Assembly (NCBI GenBank): GCA_025057575.1
Contig: JANXBO010000011.1
Span: 1-63,537, forward strand
Direction of reading: 5' to 3'
Length of the DNA: 63,537 bases
Origin: Candidatus Caldisaccharidevorator malaysiensis
GTDB lineage: Bacteria > Armatimonadota > Fervidibacteria > Fervidibacterales > Fervidibacteraceae
The position numbers and the translations under genes were made by a program. Below, piece by piece: positions 52,841-63,400 of the stretch (position 1 is its first letter; each line of letters begins with the position of its first letter). Under the pieces are notes generated by a model. The model was not told the origin of the DNA. It did not search any database and saw only the letters and a program-made list of their open reading frames with translations.

Positions 52841-52862
52841 CTTTGTCCACACCTTACTAAAC

Positions 52863-52908
52863 GGGTCTTGGGAGAGGGCAACCGACTGCCCGGTAACCGA
52901 AAAGACCT
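52863..52908 (+). other. Structured intergenic element between serS and the histidine kinase
   Basis: GGTCTT (52864-52869) and AAGACC (52902-52907) enclose a GGGCA/TGCCC hairpin (52876-52891) with loop ACCGAC, followed by CGGTAACCGA that could pair with the loop as a pseudoknot. No T-run follows, so it is not an ordinary terminator. It does not match a riboswitch I can recall. The 140-bp gap contains nothing else I recognise. Confidence 0.4.
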
Positions 52909-52980
52909 CTTGAATTGTCATATTTAATTAAGCATTGTTACAAATAAGGGCAATGAAAGAGAGGGAGCAGTGGTCCGGCG

Positions 52981-55731
52981 GTGAGGCGGCTGTGGTCCTT
53001 TTGCTTTATCAAATGGCTCGTTGTCGTTACCCTTCTCCCAGTTTCCGGGGAGGAGTTTATTCGCAACGTTAGGTCTGACGCCAACGATGATGGAGTTCCG
53101 GACCGGCTGGGAGCCATCGTCACACTCTCCGGAACGGTGACCTCGCCGCCAGTTTTTTTGAGTCCGCAACAGATCCTCGTTAACTTTCAAGATCCAACCG
53201 GAGGATTGCCGCTCATCTTTCGGCGACCGCTTCCTGATCGCACCCTTCTCAAAGAGGGTCAGCGCTTACAAGTTGTGGGACAACTGAACCAGTTTGCCGG
53301 TGCCTGCCAACTGCTGGTCCAACGGTGGCGTCCTTTGGGTATCGGGAGCCGACCGGTCCCCAAGGAAATTCTTGCGGATCAGGTCAACGGGGAGGACTAT
53401 GAGGGGTTGTTGGTCCGAGTCGTGGGGACCCTCCAAGTGACCAGCGAAGGATTTGTCCTTTCCGACCGTTCTGGCAAAGCCGTTGTCCAAATGCCCCGGC
53501 GGTTTTTTCGTCTTCCTTGGTTTCAATGGTTTTTGGAACCTTTCCTGGGCAGCCCGTCCGTTTCCGTCGTCGGCGTCGTCTGGCAACAGGACTATGACCC
53601 TCCCTTCCGAGAAGACTATGTCCTTCTTCCCCGGCGTCCCTCCGACATTTCCATGGAACGGGAACCCTCTTACATTTTTTTTCTGCTCCTCATCCTCTCC
53701 GCAACGGCAATAGTGATCTTTCTAATCTACGCCAAGAAACGGGTGGAGAAAAGGCTTCAGGAAGTCCGGCAAACAGCAAGACAATTAGATCGGGCTCAGA
53801 AAGAACTGCAGATCAAAAGAGAACTGGACCGGATGACCCACTCAGGGGGGACGGAACAAGAAATCCTTTCCACCACCGCCAAGAAATTGAGGGAGGTTCT
53901 AAAGGCTGCTTTGGTGCGCATCACGGTGGAGGTTTCCGGGAAAAGCCAGACCCTCTTGGACACTGAGGAAGGACGGGATCCCAAAAAACTGTGGTCCGAG
54001 GCCCAAAAAAGATTGCCGGCGGAGGTAATGGAGAGCCCAAAGGGGATGGTGACGGAAGTGGCGTCGGTCGGACGAGTGATAGCCGTGCCCCTGCTGTCAG
54101 GCGACCGAGTGACCGGAAGGATTTTGATGACCTGGAAAGAAAAAGAAAAGGGACCAAGGGACCCAGAAGACTTGCAACTCATTGACGAAATCGGTCGTCA
54201 CCTTCTCTCTTGCTTACAGCAGTCTCGGCTGAGGAAACAGGTAGCCGAACAGCAAAAAACCATGGAGCAGGTCTTCCGGTCATTACCGATCGGGCTGGTC
54301 TTTGTCAGCGCTGATCGGAAAGTGATGTTGTCCAACCCAGCGGGGCAGGAATACCTTCGTCTTTTGGGGGAAGCGAGGGCGGTAGAAAGAGGTGGAGTCC
54401 TCCGGGGACCTCTGGCGCAAATCCTAAAAGAACCACCCCGTGGCAGTCAGCGCAGCCAGCGCCTGGTCCTTGAGGAGCCGAGATACGCGGTTTTTGATGT
54501 TGAACCTCAAGTGATCGGAAATCCCGAAAGCCCCGAGGGGTGGATCTTACTGATCCGCGATGTCACTTGGGAGCAAGAAGTCCAACGACGAATGGAAACC
54601 CAAGAAAGGTTGGCGGCGCTGGGACAATTGGCAGCGGGCATCGCTCACGACTTTAATAATCTTCTGCAAAGTTTGATCGGATCGGGGGAACTTCTGTTAA
54701 TGGAGGCGCCGGCGGATATGCCCGAGTGGGCAACGGAGCAATTGAGAAGCATTCAGCGTCAGGCGGAAAGAACAGCGCGAACCATTCGGCAACTTTTGGA
54801 CTTCGGTCGCCAGACGGTCCCAAGACGACAGCGGTTAGACATCGGTCATTTAATTGACGATACGCTGAGGTTCTTGAAGCGAACGCTGCCGGAGAACATT
54901 GACCTTCAATGGAAGCGACCCGAAATCCCCGTCGTCGTTTATGCCGATCCTGGTCAAATGGAACAGGTTCTTACGAATCTGGTGGTCAACAGCAGGGACG
55001 CAATGCCCGAGGGAGGGACCATCACGGTGGAACTGTCGGTAAGACAGTTCAGCACCGACCAACCGCCCCCCTTTTCCGAGATGGACTTGGGTTTGTGGGC
55101 GGTCCTGTCGGTCTCCGACACCGGCGAGGGTATTCCTCCCGAAATTCTCCCCAGAATCTTTGAGCCTTTTTTCACGACGAAAGAGCCGGGAAGGGGAACG
55201 GGATTAGGGCTGTCCCAGGTCTACGGTATCGTCCGTCAGCACGGTGGTTTCATTGACGTCCAGAGCCGAGTCGGAGAGTTTACCCGATTTCTTATCTACC
55301 TACCCGCATTGGTGGAAGAAGCAGAGCCATTGGAAGAAATCCCCCAGGATGTGCCTAAAGGAAAGGGGGAAAAGATTTTGGTCGTAGAGGATGAAGTCCG
55401 GGTCCTTCAAACCTTGGAACTGATGCTCCGGCGCCTGGGTTACCAAGTGGAGACGGCGGGCAACGGTTTGGAAGCGCTCGCCTACATTGATGGGGGCGGA
55501 CGACCGGACCTGGTTCTGACCGATATGGTGATGCCCCAGATGGGGGGCTTGCGGCTGGTTTCGGAACTGCGCCGGCGTCACTTTCCCGGCAAAGTCATCG
55601 TAATGTCGGGTTATCCCCTTCAAGAAGCCATCCACCGACTTCAGCAGAGCGGGGTTTCTGATTGGATTGCCAAACCCTTCCACTATGCGGATCTGGCTGT
55701 TCTCCTGAGAAAAGTCTTGGACCGACCTTAG
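52981..55731 (+). CDS. Hybrid sensor histidine kinase with extracytoplasmic OB-like sensor
   Basis: A 916-residue membrane sensor. The signal helix is followed by an extracytoplasmic region (about 25-225) with two OB-fold-like units ([19 protein letters not shown]), a membrane helix (about 231-250) and a coiled coil. Then come a GAF-like domain (about 285-410), a PAS-like domain (about 430-530), a HisKA box [12 protein letters not shown] with phosphohistidine near 556, an HATPase with N-S-R-D-A-M-P, D-T-G-E-G-I-P and G-T-G-L-G-L-S, and a C-terminal receiver with phospho-acceptor near 847 in L-T-D-M-V-M-P. The GTG start has GAGAGGGAG upstream. The partner and signal are unknown. Confidence 0.9.
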   Translation: MRRLWSFCFIKWLVVVTLLPVSGEEFIRNVRSDANDDGVPDRLGAIVTLSGTVTSPPVFLSPQQILVNFQDPTGGLPLIFRRPLPDRTLLKEGQRLQVVGQLNQFAGACQLLVQRWRPLGIGSRPVPKEILADQVNGEDYEGLLVRVVGTLQVTSEGFVLSDRSGKAVVQMPRRFFRLPWFQWFLEPFLGSPSVSVVGVVWQQDYDPPFREDYVLLPRRPSDISMEREPSYIFFLLLILSATAIVIFLIYAKKRVEKRLQEVRQTARQLDRAQKELQIKRELDRMTHSGGTEQEILSTTAKKLREVLKAALVRITVEVSGKSQTLLDTEEGRDPKKLWSEAQKRLPAEVMESPKGMVTEVASVGRVIAVPLLSGDRVTGRILMTWKEKEKGPRDPEDLQLIDEIGRHLLSCLQQSRLRKQVAEQQKTMEQVFRSLPIGLVFVSADRKVMLSNPAGQEYLRLLGEARAVERGGVLRGPLAQILKEPPRGSQRSQRLVLEEPRYAVFDVEPQVIGNPESPEGWILLIRDVTWEQEVQRRMETQERLAALGQLAAGIAHDFNNLLQSLIGSGELLLMEAPADMPEWATEQLRSIQRQAERTARTIRQLLDFGRQTVPRRQRLDIGHLIDDTLRFLKRTLPENIDLQWKRPEIPVVVYADPGQMEQVLTNLVVNSRDAMPEGGTITVELSVRQFSTDQPPPFSEMDLGLWAVLSVSDTGEGIPPEILPRIFEPFFTTKEPGRGTGLGLSQVYGIVRQHGGFIDVQSRVGEFTRFLIYLPALVEEAEPLEEIPQDVPKGKGEKILVVEDEVRVLQTLELMLRRLGYQVETAGNGLEALAYIDGGGRPDLVLTDMVMPQMGGLRLVSELRRRHFPGKVIVMSGYPLQEAIHRLQQSGVSDWIAKPFHYADLAVLLRKVLDRP

Positions 55732-55807
55732 GGCTCTTTCCCTGCGGTTCGGTAGGGGTTTCGGTAACGGGATGGCAAAGTGAAGAGAACAAAATAGAAA
55801 AAAGAAA

Positions 55808-56145
55808 TGGTGGAGGCGGCGGGAATTGAACCCGCGTCCGGAAGGGCTCTGAAATCACGGACTACGAGCGTAGCCGCTATTTGGCTCTCGGCGAGGGGCG
55901 CCCAGCGGCAGGCTCCCTCTCGCCCAGCCCTCCCCAAACCTTACCTGCTGCTGGGAGGGCACCCGTCAGCAGGGCATCCGGCTCTGTGAACCTGGTCCCA
56001 GCGCCGCCGGACCGCGCCAGGCAGGCTGCTGCGTCCCTTACGCAGCCAAGGCGACTGGGTTCGCACTTCTTTTGTTCGGCTATTGCGGTCGCCACCCGGC
56101 TCGCCCGCAATTCCAACTTCCCTCCCGTCGAGACCCTTCGCCCCC
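55808..56145 (-). ncRNA. ssrA: Transfer-messenger RNA (tmRNA)
   Basis: A 338-nt RNA. The 5' end GGGGGCG (56145) pairs with 3' CGCCTCC of the CGCCTCC-A-CCA end at 55808, giving a 7-bp acceptor with the characteristic third G-U pair; CCA is encoded. The 5' region has the conserved T-C-G-A-C, and the T-arm is GCGGGTTCAATTCCCGC. The tag frame ends N-K-R-S-A-N-P-V-A-L-A-A then TAA (56040-56038). The preceding codon in that frame is CCG instead of the usual Ala/Gly resume codon. A T-rich stretch downstream of the 3' end may terminate transcription. Confidence 0.95.
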
Positions 56146-56158
56146 ATTACTTTTTTTT

Positions 56159-56164
56159 ATTATA
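56159..56164 (-). promoter_or_regulatory. -10 element of the ssrA promoter
   Basis: TATAAT on the minus strand with upstream TGTG, resembling an extended -10; the start point would fall a few bases before the mature tmRNA 5' end. No good -35 match is present at 17 bp. Confidence 0.65.
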
Positions 56165-56346
56165 CCACAGCACACGAGCCTTAAGCGAACCTTTAAAAAG
56201 CCCCGGCAACATCCTTGTGTCAAGACAGGCTAAAATTTAAAGTGAGGCACGTGGTGACCACAATGGGTGAGGAACAGAAACCACGGGACATTCTGAGGAG
56301 TGGAAAGGAGCGACAGCGGTTATCTCCTTTTACTGTCTTTGTCTTT

Positions 56347-56352
56347 TATAAT
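56347..56352 (+). promoter_or_regulatory. Possible -10 element for the TPR gene
   Basis: TATAAT at 56347-56352, about 118 bp upstream of the chosen ATG; the -35 region is weak. Between the tmRNA promoter and 56470 (about 300 bp) I see no gene; the open frame here reads into the TPR gene but looks non-coding. Confidence 0.4.
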
Positions 56353-56469
56353 AGTCAACCGACTGCCCACCCCTTGTCCAACCGCAGAGAGGAATCGCTC
56401 CGGCAAACCTCTTTTGGAGGGGACGGTAAGGAAAAGCGGTATTCCGTGGCGAGCATCGGAGAAGGGCGA

Positions 56470-57003
56470 ATGAGCCAACTTCAGGCAAAAAAGGCCTTGG
56501 AGTCTTACCGCCGGGCAGCGCTTTTGAACCCCAAAAAGGCTTGGTATCGGATTCAACTGGGGCGTGCCTACTGGGCTTTGGGTATGGTGGAAGAAGCCAT
56601 TAAAGAGATTGCCAAAGCCTGCGAATTGTCGCCGAGGGACCCGCTGTTTCGGTTGGAGTTAGCCGAAATTCACCTGGCGACCAACCGCTTTGACGAGGCG
56701 GTCCAGCAACTAAAGATCGCCTGCCAGTGGGCGCCCGATGACCCTTTCTATCAAGTCCGATTAGCCGCTGCTTACCTTCTCGTTCGTCGGTTCCGGGATG
56801 CTCTTGATGCCCTTCGGGAAGCCGTTCGTCTTTGTCCCTGGAATGCTTCTTATCATTACCTTCTGAGCCAAGTTTACCAGAAATTGGGTGAGGGGGAAAA
56901 GGCAGCCTTTCACAATCGGTTCCGATGGCGACTGGATGAATATGATCGGCACTTCCTTAAGAGGTTCCACAAAGCCATTAAGGGCGCTCTGGACGAGAAC
57001 TAA
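56470..57003 (+). CDS. TPR-repeat protein
   Basis: A 177-residue soluble protein made of about four tetratricopeptide units: A-L-E-S-Y-R-R-A-A-L-L-N-P, W-A-L-G-M-V-E-E-A-I-K-E-I, F-D-E-A-V-Q-Q-L-K-I-A-C-Q-W-A-P and F-R-D-A-L-D-A-L-R-E-A-V-R-L-C-P. It has no signal peptide. ATG 56470 follows GGAGAAGGG; in-frame ATG 56263 would add a low-complexity tail and lies upstream of a TATAAT box, so it is less likely. It overlaps the convergent YVTN gene by four bases. Its partner is unknown. Confidence 0.82.
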   Translation: MSQLQAKKALESYRRAALLNPKKAWYRIQLGRAYWALGMVEEAIKEIAKACELSPRDPLFRLELAEIHLATNRFDEAVQQLKIACQWAPDDPFYQVRLAAAYLLVRRFRDALDALREAVRLCPWNASYHYLLSQVYQKLGEGEKAAFHNRFRWRLDEYDRHFLKRFHKAIKGALDEN

Positions 57004-58022
57004 GGCTCCGCCTCTACTGCCATCACGCCTTTTCCTACCGGCAGCCGACTGACCTCTTTTCCATCAGGAAGGCGAATCACCGACACAGTCCCCTCGTCCT
57101 GATTGCCAACGATCAACCAGCGCCCGTCCCGCGTCACGCAACCCCGATGGGGACGCTGCCCCACGGCAATAGTCCCGACCGAAACGGCTCTCTCCACGTC
57201 CACGATGGTCACATCGTTGGACCCTGCGTTCAGGATATAAAGGAATCGCCCATTGGGAGTGGGGACTGGCATGCGAGGCTGACGCCCTACAGGGATGGTT
57301 GCGAGAGTTTGTAAGTTGGGCTGAGACAGGATCGTGAGAGTCCCCTCATCAAAGTTGGTGACGGCTAATTTTTGACCGAGGACGCATAAAAGCCAAGGTC
57401 TTTTGCCGACTTTCGTCTGCGCCTCAACTGTTCCCTTAGGAAGTCTGATGGCAAAGACCTCATCGGAGCCCCGGCAGTTCGTAAAGGCATAGGTGCCGTT
57501 CGGGCTGAGGGCGATATCGTAGGGAGCCTTTCCCACCGGCACCGACAGCCGATCGCCGGTATCAGAAAGGACGAAAACCCAATTGCTCCCCTCACAGGCA
57601 ACGACGAGTTGGCGTCCGTCTGGGGTCACGGCAGGAATGCGGGGAACAGAGCCGACGGCAACCTGGTTGACCGGCTTGAGCCGGACGAGGTCAATTTCCG
57701 TCACCGTCCCGTCGCCGGCACACGTCACCCACGCTCTTAAAGAGTCCGGCGACACCGCTACATTGCCCGGTGCCTTTCCCGTCGGGATCCTTGCCAGCAC
57801 CTTTCCGGACCGAACCCCGACGACTAAACAAAAATGAGCCCCCTCATCCGTTACCAGAAAGTAACGACCATCGGGCGTAAAGGCAGCGCGGTGAAGAGGG
57901 GAACCGACTTTAATCTGGTGAACAACCTTTTGCTTCTCGGGGTCTATAACCGTGATGAAGCCCTCGCGACTAGTCACCCAAACCCTTTGGGATTGACCGA
58001 CACCTGCCGCCAGAAAGAACAG
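57000..58022 (-). CDS. YVTN-type beta-propeller repeat protein, start unclear
   Basis: About 340 residues forming a seven-bladed YVTN propeller: repeated G-x-x-P units with V-T-P-D-G-R, A-V-S-P-D-S, A-L-S-P-N-G-T and T-R-D-G-R-W, each followed by I-P-V-G or I-A-V-G strands. A hydrophobic stretch (L-F-F-T-L-F-F-L-A-A-G-V-G) before V-T-S-R-E-G looks like a signal peptide. The only canonical starts in frame are GTG 58100, inside tRNA-Val, and GTG 57977, which removes the signal. I place the start tentatively at CTG 58022. These proteins are usually extracytoplasmic binding proteins; function is unknown. Confidence 0.78.
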   Translation of the reverse strand: MFFLAAGVGQSQRVWVTSREGFITVIDPEKQKVVHQIKVGSPLHRAAFTPDGRYFLVTDEGAHFCLVVGVRSGKVLARIPTGKAPGNVAVSPDSLRAWVTCAGDGTVTEIDLVRLKPVNQVAVGSVPRIPAVTPDGRQLVVACEGSNWVFVLSDTGDRLSVPVGKAPYDIALSPNGTYAFTNCRGSDEVFAIRLPKGTVEAQTKVGKRPWLLCVLGQKLAVTNFDEGTLTILSQPNLQTLATIPVGRQPRMPVPTPNGRFLYILNAGSNDVTIVDVERAVSVGTIAVGQRPHRGCVTRDGRWLIVGNQDEGTVSVIRLPDGKEVSRLPVGKGVMAVEAEP

Positions 58023-58042
58023 AGTAAAAAAGAGCCCCCAAG

Positions 58043-58114
58043 TGGGCGGTGCAGGAATTGAACCTGCGACCTCCTCGTCGTCAACGAGACGCTCTCCCAC
58101 TGAGCTAACCGCCC
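58043..58114 (-). tRNA. tRNA-Val (anticodon GAC)
   Basis: A 72-nt cloverleaf with acceptor GGGCGGT/ACCGCCC, D-arm GCTC/GAGC, anticodon stem TCTCG/CGAGG with loop TTGACGA (anticodon GAC) and T-arm with TTCAATT. The discriminator base is A and CCA is not encoded. A TATAAT -10 lies at 58136-58131, about 16 bp before the 5' end. Confidence 0.95.
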
Positions 58115-58130
58115 TCTTTTCCTATTAACT

Positions 58131-58136
58131 ATTATA
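58131..58136 (-). promoter_or_regulatory. -10 element of tRNA-Val (and probably the propeller gene)
   Basis: TATAAT on the minus strand just downstream of the trxB stop; the -35 region would fall inside the trxB 3' end and is weak. Confidence 0.55.
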
Positions 58137-58140
58137 GGCT

Positions 58141-59118
58141 CTATTTGTCCTTAGGAAAAGGGTGAGAGGCTGCCAACGCCTCATAACCGTGATAGGCCAA
58201 ATCACCCAGCCATCGCTCGCACATTATGGCAGCGGCGCAACCGAAACCAGCAGCGGTGACCGCTTGCCGAAAAGTATGGTCATGGCAGTCACCGGCAGCA
58301 AAAACGCCCGCAACGCTTGTCCTTTGAAAGGGATCCACTTTGACGTAACCGCGTTCGTCCAGTTCCAGTTGTCCTTTGAAGAGACCCGTATTGGGTTCGT
58401 GTCCGATCGCCAGAAAGACCCCATCCACCGGTAGCACGGTTTCATCACCGCTCTTAACATTGCGCAACCTGACCCCGCTGACGGCACCATCCCCCAAAAC
58501 CTCCGTCACGACAGAGTTCCAGATGAACTCAATCTTGGGATTTGCAAAGGCGCGTTCCTGCATTATCTTGCTCGCCCTGAGTTGATCTCTCCGGTGGATG
58601 ACATAAACCTTCCGGGCGTGGTGGGTCAGATAGAGGGATTCCTCCATCGCCGAATCCCCGCCGCCGATCACGCATACGACCTTCTCCCTAAAGAACCAAC
58701 CGTCACAGGTGGCACAAGTGGAGACACCCCTGCCGAAAAATTTGGACTCGCTTTCCAGTCCCAGCCTTCTTGGAGAGGCGCCCGTGGCGACAATAAGGGA
58801 AAGGGTCCTTACCTCTTCTCCCCGACCGGTCCGAACGGTGAAGGGATGATTTTGCAAATGGACCGCCACCACATCGTCGTCCACAATCCGCGCTCCAAAG
58901 CGCTCCGCCTGCTCCCTCATCTTCATCATCAGATCCGGTCCCAATATCCCCTCAGGGAAACCAGGGTAGTTCTCCACATCAGTCGTCGTCATCAACTGAC
59001 CGCCTGGGCTCGTTCCGGCGAACACCAAAGGCTCCAGTCGAGCCCTTGCCCCATAAAGGGCAGCCGTTAAACCCGCTGGTCCTGATCCGATGATGACCAC
59101 TTTTTCCAGTCTTTCCAT
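58141..59118 (-). CDS. trxB: Thioredoxin reductase
   Basis: A 325-residue FAD/NADPH flavoenzyme that reduces thioredoxin. Motifs are the FAD loop G-S-G-P-A-G-L-T-A-A-L-Y (11-22), redox pair C135-A-T-C138-D-G, NADPH loop G-G-G-D-S-A-M-E-E and C-terminal G-V-F-A-A-G-D-C-H-D. ATG 59118 is eight bases after GGAGG; GTG 59133 has no ribosome-binding site. A TATAAT sequence about 55 bp upstream may be its -10 element. It is the natural cytoplasmic source of thiol reducing power but is not adjacent to a thioredoxin gene. Confidence 0.96.
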   Translation of the reverse strand: MERLEKVVIIGSGPAGLTAALYGARARLEPLVFAGTSPGGQLMTTTDVENYPGFPEGILGPDLMMKMREQAERFGARIVDDDVVAVHLQNHPFTVRTGRGEEVRTLSLIVATGASPRRLGLESESKFFGRGVSTCATCDGWFFREKVVCVIGGGDSAMEESLYLTHHARKVYVIHRRDQLRASKIMQERAFANPKIEFIWNSVVTEVLGDGAVSGVRLRNVKSGDETVLPVDGVFLAIGHEPNTGLFKGQLELDERGYVKVDPFQRTSVAGVFAAGDCHDHTFRQAVTAAGFGCAAAIMCERWLGDLAYHGYEALAASHPFPKDK

Positions 59119-59310
59119 ACCCTTTTCCTCCACTAACTTATCTTAAGTTACCTTTGATCCCTCGCCGATTATAGCCGTCTGTGCAATGCTGCAGAGAGAG
59201 GACAATACTTAAATTTAACGAGCCGCATTGTGATTTAGCAAAAGACGATAGCGCAGAGATGCGATAGAGTTGACTCTGCCCAAAAGGGAGCAGCAAGGAG
59301 GCAGGAACCG

Positions 59311-60267
59311 ATGAAGGGGTTAAGAGTCACTTTATTGATCTGCCTGATGGCTTTGATAAGCGGTTGCGCACGGGTTCAGGTTTCCACTGTCGTGGAGCGA
59401 GACGGGACCTGGTCGCGGTCCCTGACCTTCCGAGGGGCTCCCATCCCGTTCCCTCAAGGCGTCTCGGCAGCAGAGGTAACGGGACCGACCTTAAAAAACC
59501 AGTTCCGACTGCCTCAGGGCTCCGGCTGGAAGACGCGCTCGGAGAAAGAAGAGGGAATGGAAATCCTTGTTTTTGAAAGGCGTTGGGAAACAGGTGACAC
59601 CGTTTCCGAAGATTTGGTGATCAAAAACCCGCAAAAAGGCGATAACTCCAAACTCCTGGTCAACGAAGTTCGGGTCGGTCCGGTCAGCAAGACCAGATTC
59701 GCTTACGAGGAAAGACTAAAATGGGTCGGTCCGTCCCCTGTAGACCTGATGCCGGAGAAAGCCATAGTGGACCAAGTTGCCGCTGCCCTGCCCGCACACT
59801 TAGCGACGAAGGACAATATGGACAAGTTGATCAACAGCATCTGGTCCCGATTCCTTCGATCAGTGATGGGACCCGATGACCTTCTGATGGCTTACCTGTT
59901 CGTTCATCCAGACTTTGGAGAGCGACAATTGAGACAACGCCTTTATCCCATTGTTCTTGATGCGTGCCGACAACTATTCAAAGACAAGATTTCAGAAGAG
60001 CATATCCGAAAGGTCGCTCAGATTCTATCGGACATAAAGCCGCAGGCAAAGGCAGGTGCAGCCGTGAAAACAGATCTGATTAAACAGGACTCACAATCCG
60101 ATTTTCCTGTTCTTCTCTTCTTCAGCGTCCGGCTCCCTGGGAAAATCATTGAGACCAACGGTCAAATAGATCCGACAACGGGTGAAGTCTGGTGGGGCTG
60201 TTTTTCTTTGGCAGTAGCCCTTGAGGATCTGAGACTCTTCGCTCTTTCGGAAGTCCCCAGAGAATAG
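59311..60267 (+). CDS. Predicted lipoprotein, function unknown
   Basis: A 318-residue protein with a lipoprotein signal: K-G-L-R then a hydrophobic run ending in L-I-S-G-C19, the lipobox cysteine. The body begins A-R-V-Q-V-S-T-V-V-E-R-D-G-T-W-S-R-S-L-T-F-R-G, beta-rich, and later has a helical central part (V-D-Q-V-A-A-A-L-P-A-H). I do not recognise a named family. ATG 59311 follows AAGGAGG with good spacing. It is transcribed in the same direction as the DUF4091/CBM9 gene 153 bp downstream; that gap holds no motif I recognise. Confidence 0.82.
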   Translation: MKGLRVTLLICLMALISGCARVQVSTVVERDGTWSRSLTFRGAPIPFPQGVSAAEVTGPTLKNQFRLPQGSGWKTRSEKEEGMEILVFERRWETGDTVSEDLVIKNPQKGDNSKLLVNEVRVGPVSKTRFAYEERLKWVGPSPVDLMPEKAIVDQVAAALPAHLATKDNMDKLINSIWSRFLRSVMGPDDLLMAYLFVHPDFGERQLRQRLYPIVLDACRQLFKDKISEEHIRKVAQILSDIKPQAKAGAAVKTDLIKQDSQSDFPVLLFFSVRLPGKIIETNGQIDPTTGEVWWGCFSLAVALEDLRLFALSEVPRE

Positions 60268-60420
60268 GTTCTCTTGCTAGAAACAATTAGAAAACTCAAG
60301 GCATAGGAACTAACCCTCTTGCCCTCTCTCAGTTGGTGCCTTAAAAGCAAACGACGGTGTTTCCTTTTGTAACAGACTTGTCAGTGACCTGGACAAAGGA
60401 TTTAGTGGGGGTGACCAACA

Positions 60421-63400
60421 GTGCGTTGGTTTGGGTGCCTGATGCTTCTCATTGTGGCTGGTGTTTGGGCACAGGAAACGGTGACAGGTCCGGTGCGAAT
60501 CTATGACACAGTCTACGATCGCGTTGACCCCGGTTCCCCTTTCACGGAATTACCAAGAACTGTGGAAGATTGGCTACCGCCAAAAGCGACCGATGCGGAA
60601 CGAAAGGCTGGCTTCATCCTTTTCACCCGCTATGAACCCTTTGACATCAAACCGTGGAGCCGTCCCAAACCCAATGAGCGCTTGACAAAACTTTCCGCCT
60701 TCGCTGCGCGGGGCGAGAAAACCAACCTCTGGTTTGCGATTTTCAGTCTGGAGCCGTTACAAAGTTTTGCCATCCACGTTCAAGGTCATCACGCTCGTCC
60801 AATTAAATCCCGATCGGTTTCCCTTGAAGTCCGCTACGCTCACTTTTGGGCGCAAAGAACCGATTGGCGGGGGCGATCCTACTATATCACTCCTGAACTT
60901 CTTTTGCCGATGAAAGATGGCAAAGCCCTGTTCCCCGCGAAGGGAGGAACTTTGCAGGAGCGCTCCCTTGACATTCCGGCAGGAGAGTGCCGATTGTTTT
61001 GGCTTCAAGTTTCCGTCGCAGAAAACGCTCAGCCTGGGGAACATTTGTTTACGTTAGCGTTGAAGGCAGCCAACAAATCAACACTAAAGTTGCCGGTGAT
61101 GGTTCGTGTCCTGCCCTTCCGGTTGTTCAAACCCCACGACAAGCGATGGCTCCTTTACAGCGACAGTTGGCTTCTCAGCAATTTGTCCGACGAGCGGTTG
61201 CTGGTCGTCCTCAAGGAAGTCGCTGACGCGGGGATTAACGGCTTGACAGAACTGCCCTTTGGCAAACTGGACTTGACACAGTTGAAGGACGGAAAAGCCA
61301 TTTATGAACCAGGACCTCTGTTGCGGTGGCTCCAATTGATGAGACAGGTGGGTTTGCAGGGACCCCACACTATCGGAACTTTCATTGAAGATCAGGCATC
61401 CTCTGCACTGGGCTTGACAGTTCAACTGGACAAAGAATGGGAGGAACCTTTAAAGGATGCGATGAGACTTATTGCCCGAACAGTAACCGATAATCTGCGA
61501 CCCCATCGGTTTGATTGGCTGTTCTACGGCTGGGACGAACCTGGTCCGGAAAATCTCCGCGCTATCCAGCAATACCGATACTGGAGGGAAGGCGGAGCAA
61601 AAACTTATGTGACTTTCTACCAGAGGGGCACTTACGAGGTAGCAGGCAAGTGGATGACCCACCCTTGCTTTAGCGTCGGTTTGGTCAACCGCAAAGAGAC
61701 AGCCGATTGGGCACGCAAGGAGTGTGACAAAAACGGTCAGAAGTTTTTCTGGTATGGCAGTGGCTGTTATCTGGGTCAAGAGGGGCGAATGTTTGCTAAT
61801 CGCTATCTGACAGGGTGGCTCTTCTGGAAGACGGGCGCCGACGGGCAAGTTTCCTGGACCTTCGTTCGTCCCCACGAAGATCCCTTTAATGATTTTGATG
61901 GCGCTGGAGCGAATTCCGTTGAGCCTAAGGACCAATGCACCGTTTACCCTCAACTGGAGAGACCTGTTGATTACGGAAGCATTGTCGGCATCATTCCCAC
62001 AATCCAGTGGGAGGCTATCCGTGAAGGTATCACCGACTACCGATACGCTTACACCCTTAAAACTCTTATTAACCAGACCCGTCAAGTTGCCACCCAACAG
62101 CGTTCACAACGGACCAGTCCGTTAATTCAAGTGACGAAAGAAGCGGAAGAGATCCTGTATCTGATAGAAGAAAGCGTTCCCTGGGGCAATGAGGTCGGAC
62201 CGCGAAATTATGGAAACAGGAACCTACAGCAAGTCCGTTTTTTAATTGCCCGACAGATAGAAAGGTTGATCGCAGCACTGGGACAGAAAAGAGCGGTGCT
62301 TGGGGAAAGGAAACCTCGTGAAGTTCTTGTCAAGATCAGACCGATGCCACCGGAAAGGGTCGCCCTGACGGCTGGTGGTCCCCTACCCGTCATTGGCATC
62401 CCGAAACTGGATCGCCCGCCGACCATTGACGGACAGGTAGAGGTGGGCGAATGGATGGGCGCGGCTGTTACGGAGCCGTTTCGCCATTACCAGACGGGAC
62501 GCCCCATGCCGAAAGAAATAGCGACCAGGGCGATGGTCGGGTTTGACCAGCAAAACCTTTACATCGCCTTCATTTGCCTTGAGCCAAACCCTCAAGGGAT
62601 GAGGAAAGGGCAATGGTCACGGGACAGCGATGCCGTCTGGCAAGATGAGGGTGTTGAAGTCTTTCTCGCCTCCGCACAAACTGCCACCCGATATGCCCAC
62701 CTCGTTGTCAATGCCCTCGGTAGCCGATACGATGAACTTGTCTTTGATGTGGGCTGGAATCCTGACTACCAAGTCGCAACCAGCATCACCGCCGACCGGT
62801 GGACTTGCGAACTCGCCATCCCCTGGTCATCACTGCCATTCACTCAGACCCTATCGTTCCATCCTCCGTCACTGACACTGCGACTCAACTTGTGTCGCAA
62901 TCGCCATCAAGTTGATAAAGGTCTCACCCATTGGGCTTGGTCCCCCACTTTTGCCTGGTATCACACTCCTGAGCGATTTGGCATTGGAATGTTGGAAACG
63001 AGTGATGTCGTGATTACCAACGTTAAAACACCAGGATACTTTGGCGATGATCAGGTTATTCTCACATTCCACAATAGGACCCAACAGATAAGACAAATCC
63101 AGGTAGATGGGGAATGGATTAAAGTGCCTGCAAAAAGCAATGTTCCCGTAGCGTTAAAGGTGAAAGGAGAAGTCGGGGAGCACCGAAGACTGATTCCATT
63201 GCGGGATAATAGAGAGCAAAGGACTTTTGAGGTCACCTATGTTATTCCTGAGCCATTAAACCTTGTTTCGCCGATTATCTTCGCCGATGAAACAAATGAA
63301 GCTGAGTTGCCCATTGTCATCAACCTGGCGCCTAAGTTAATCAGAGGAAGATTTCTTGTTGTTGAAGTGAACGGTAGGCGGACCCGTATTCCACTCAAAT

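Noticed and set aside
55877-56147. Open reading frames of 68-119 codons on both strands
   Set aside because: They lie inside the tmRNA gene, whose ends and T-arm are clear; no protein evidence.
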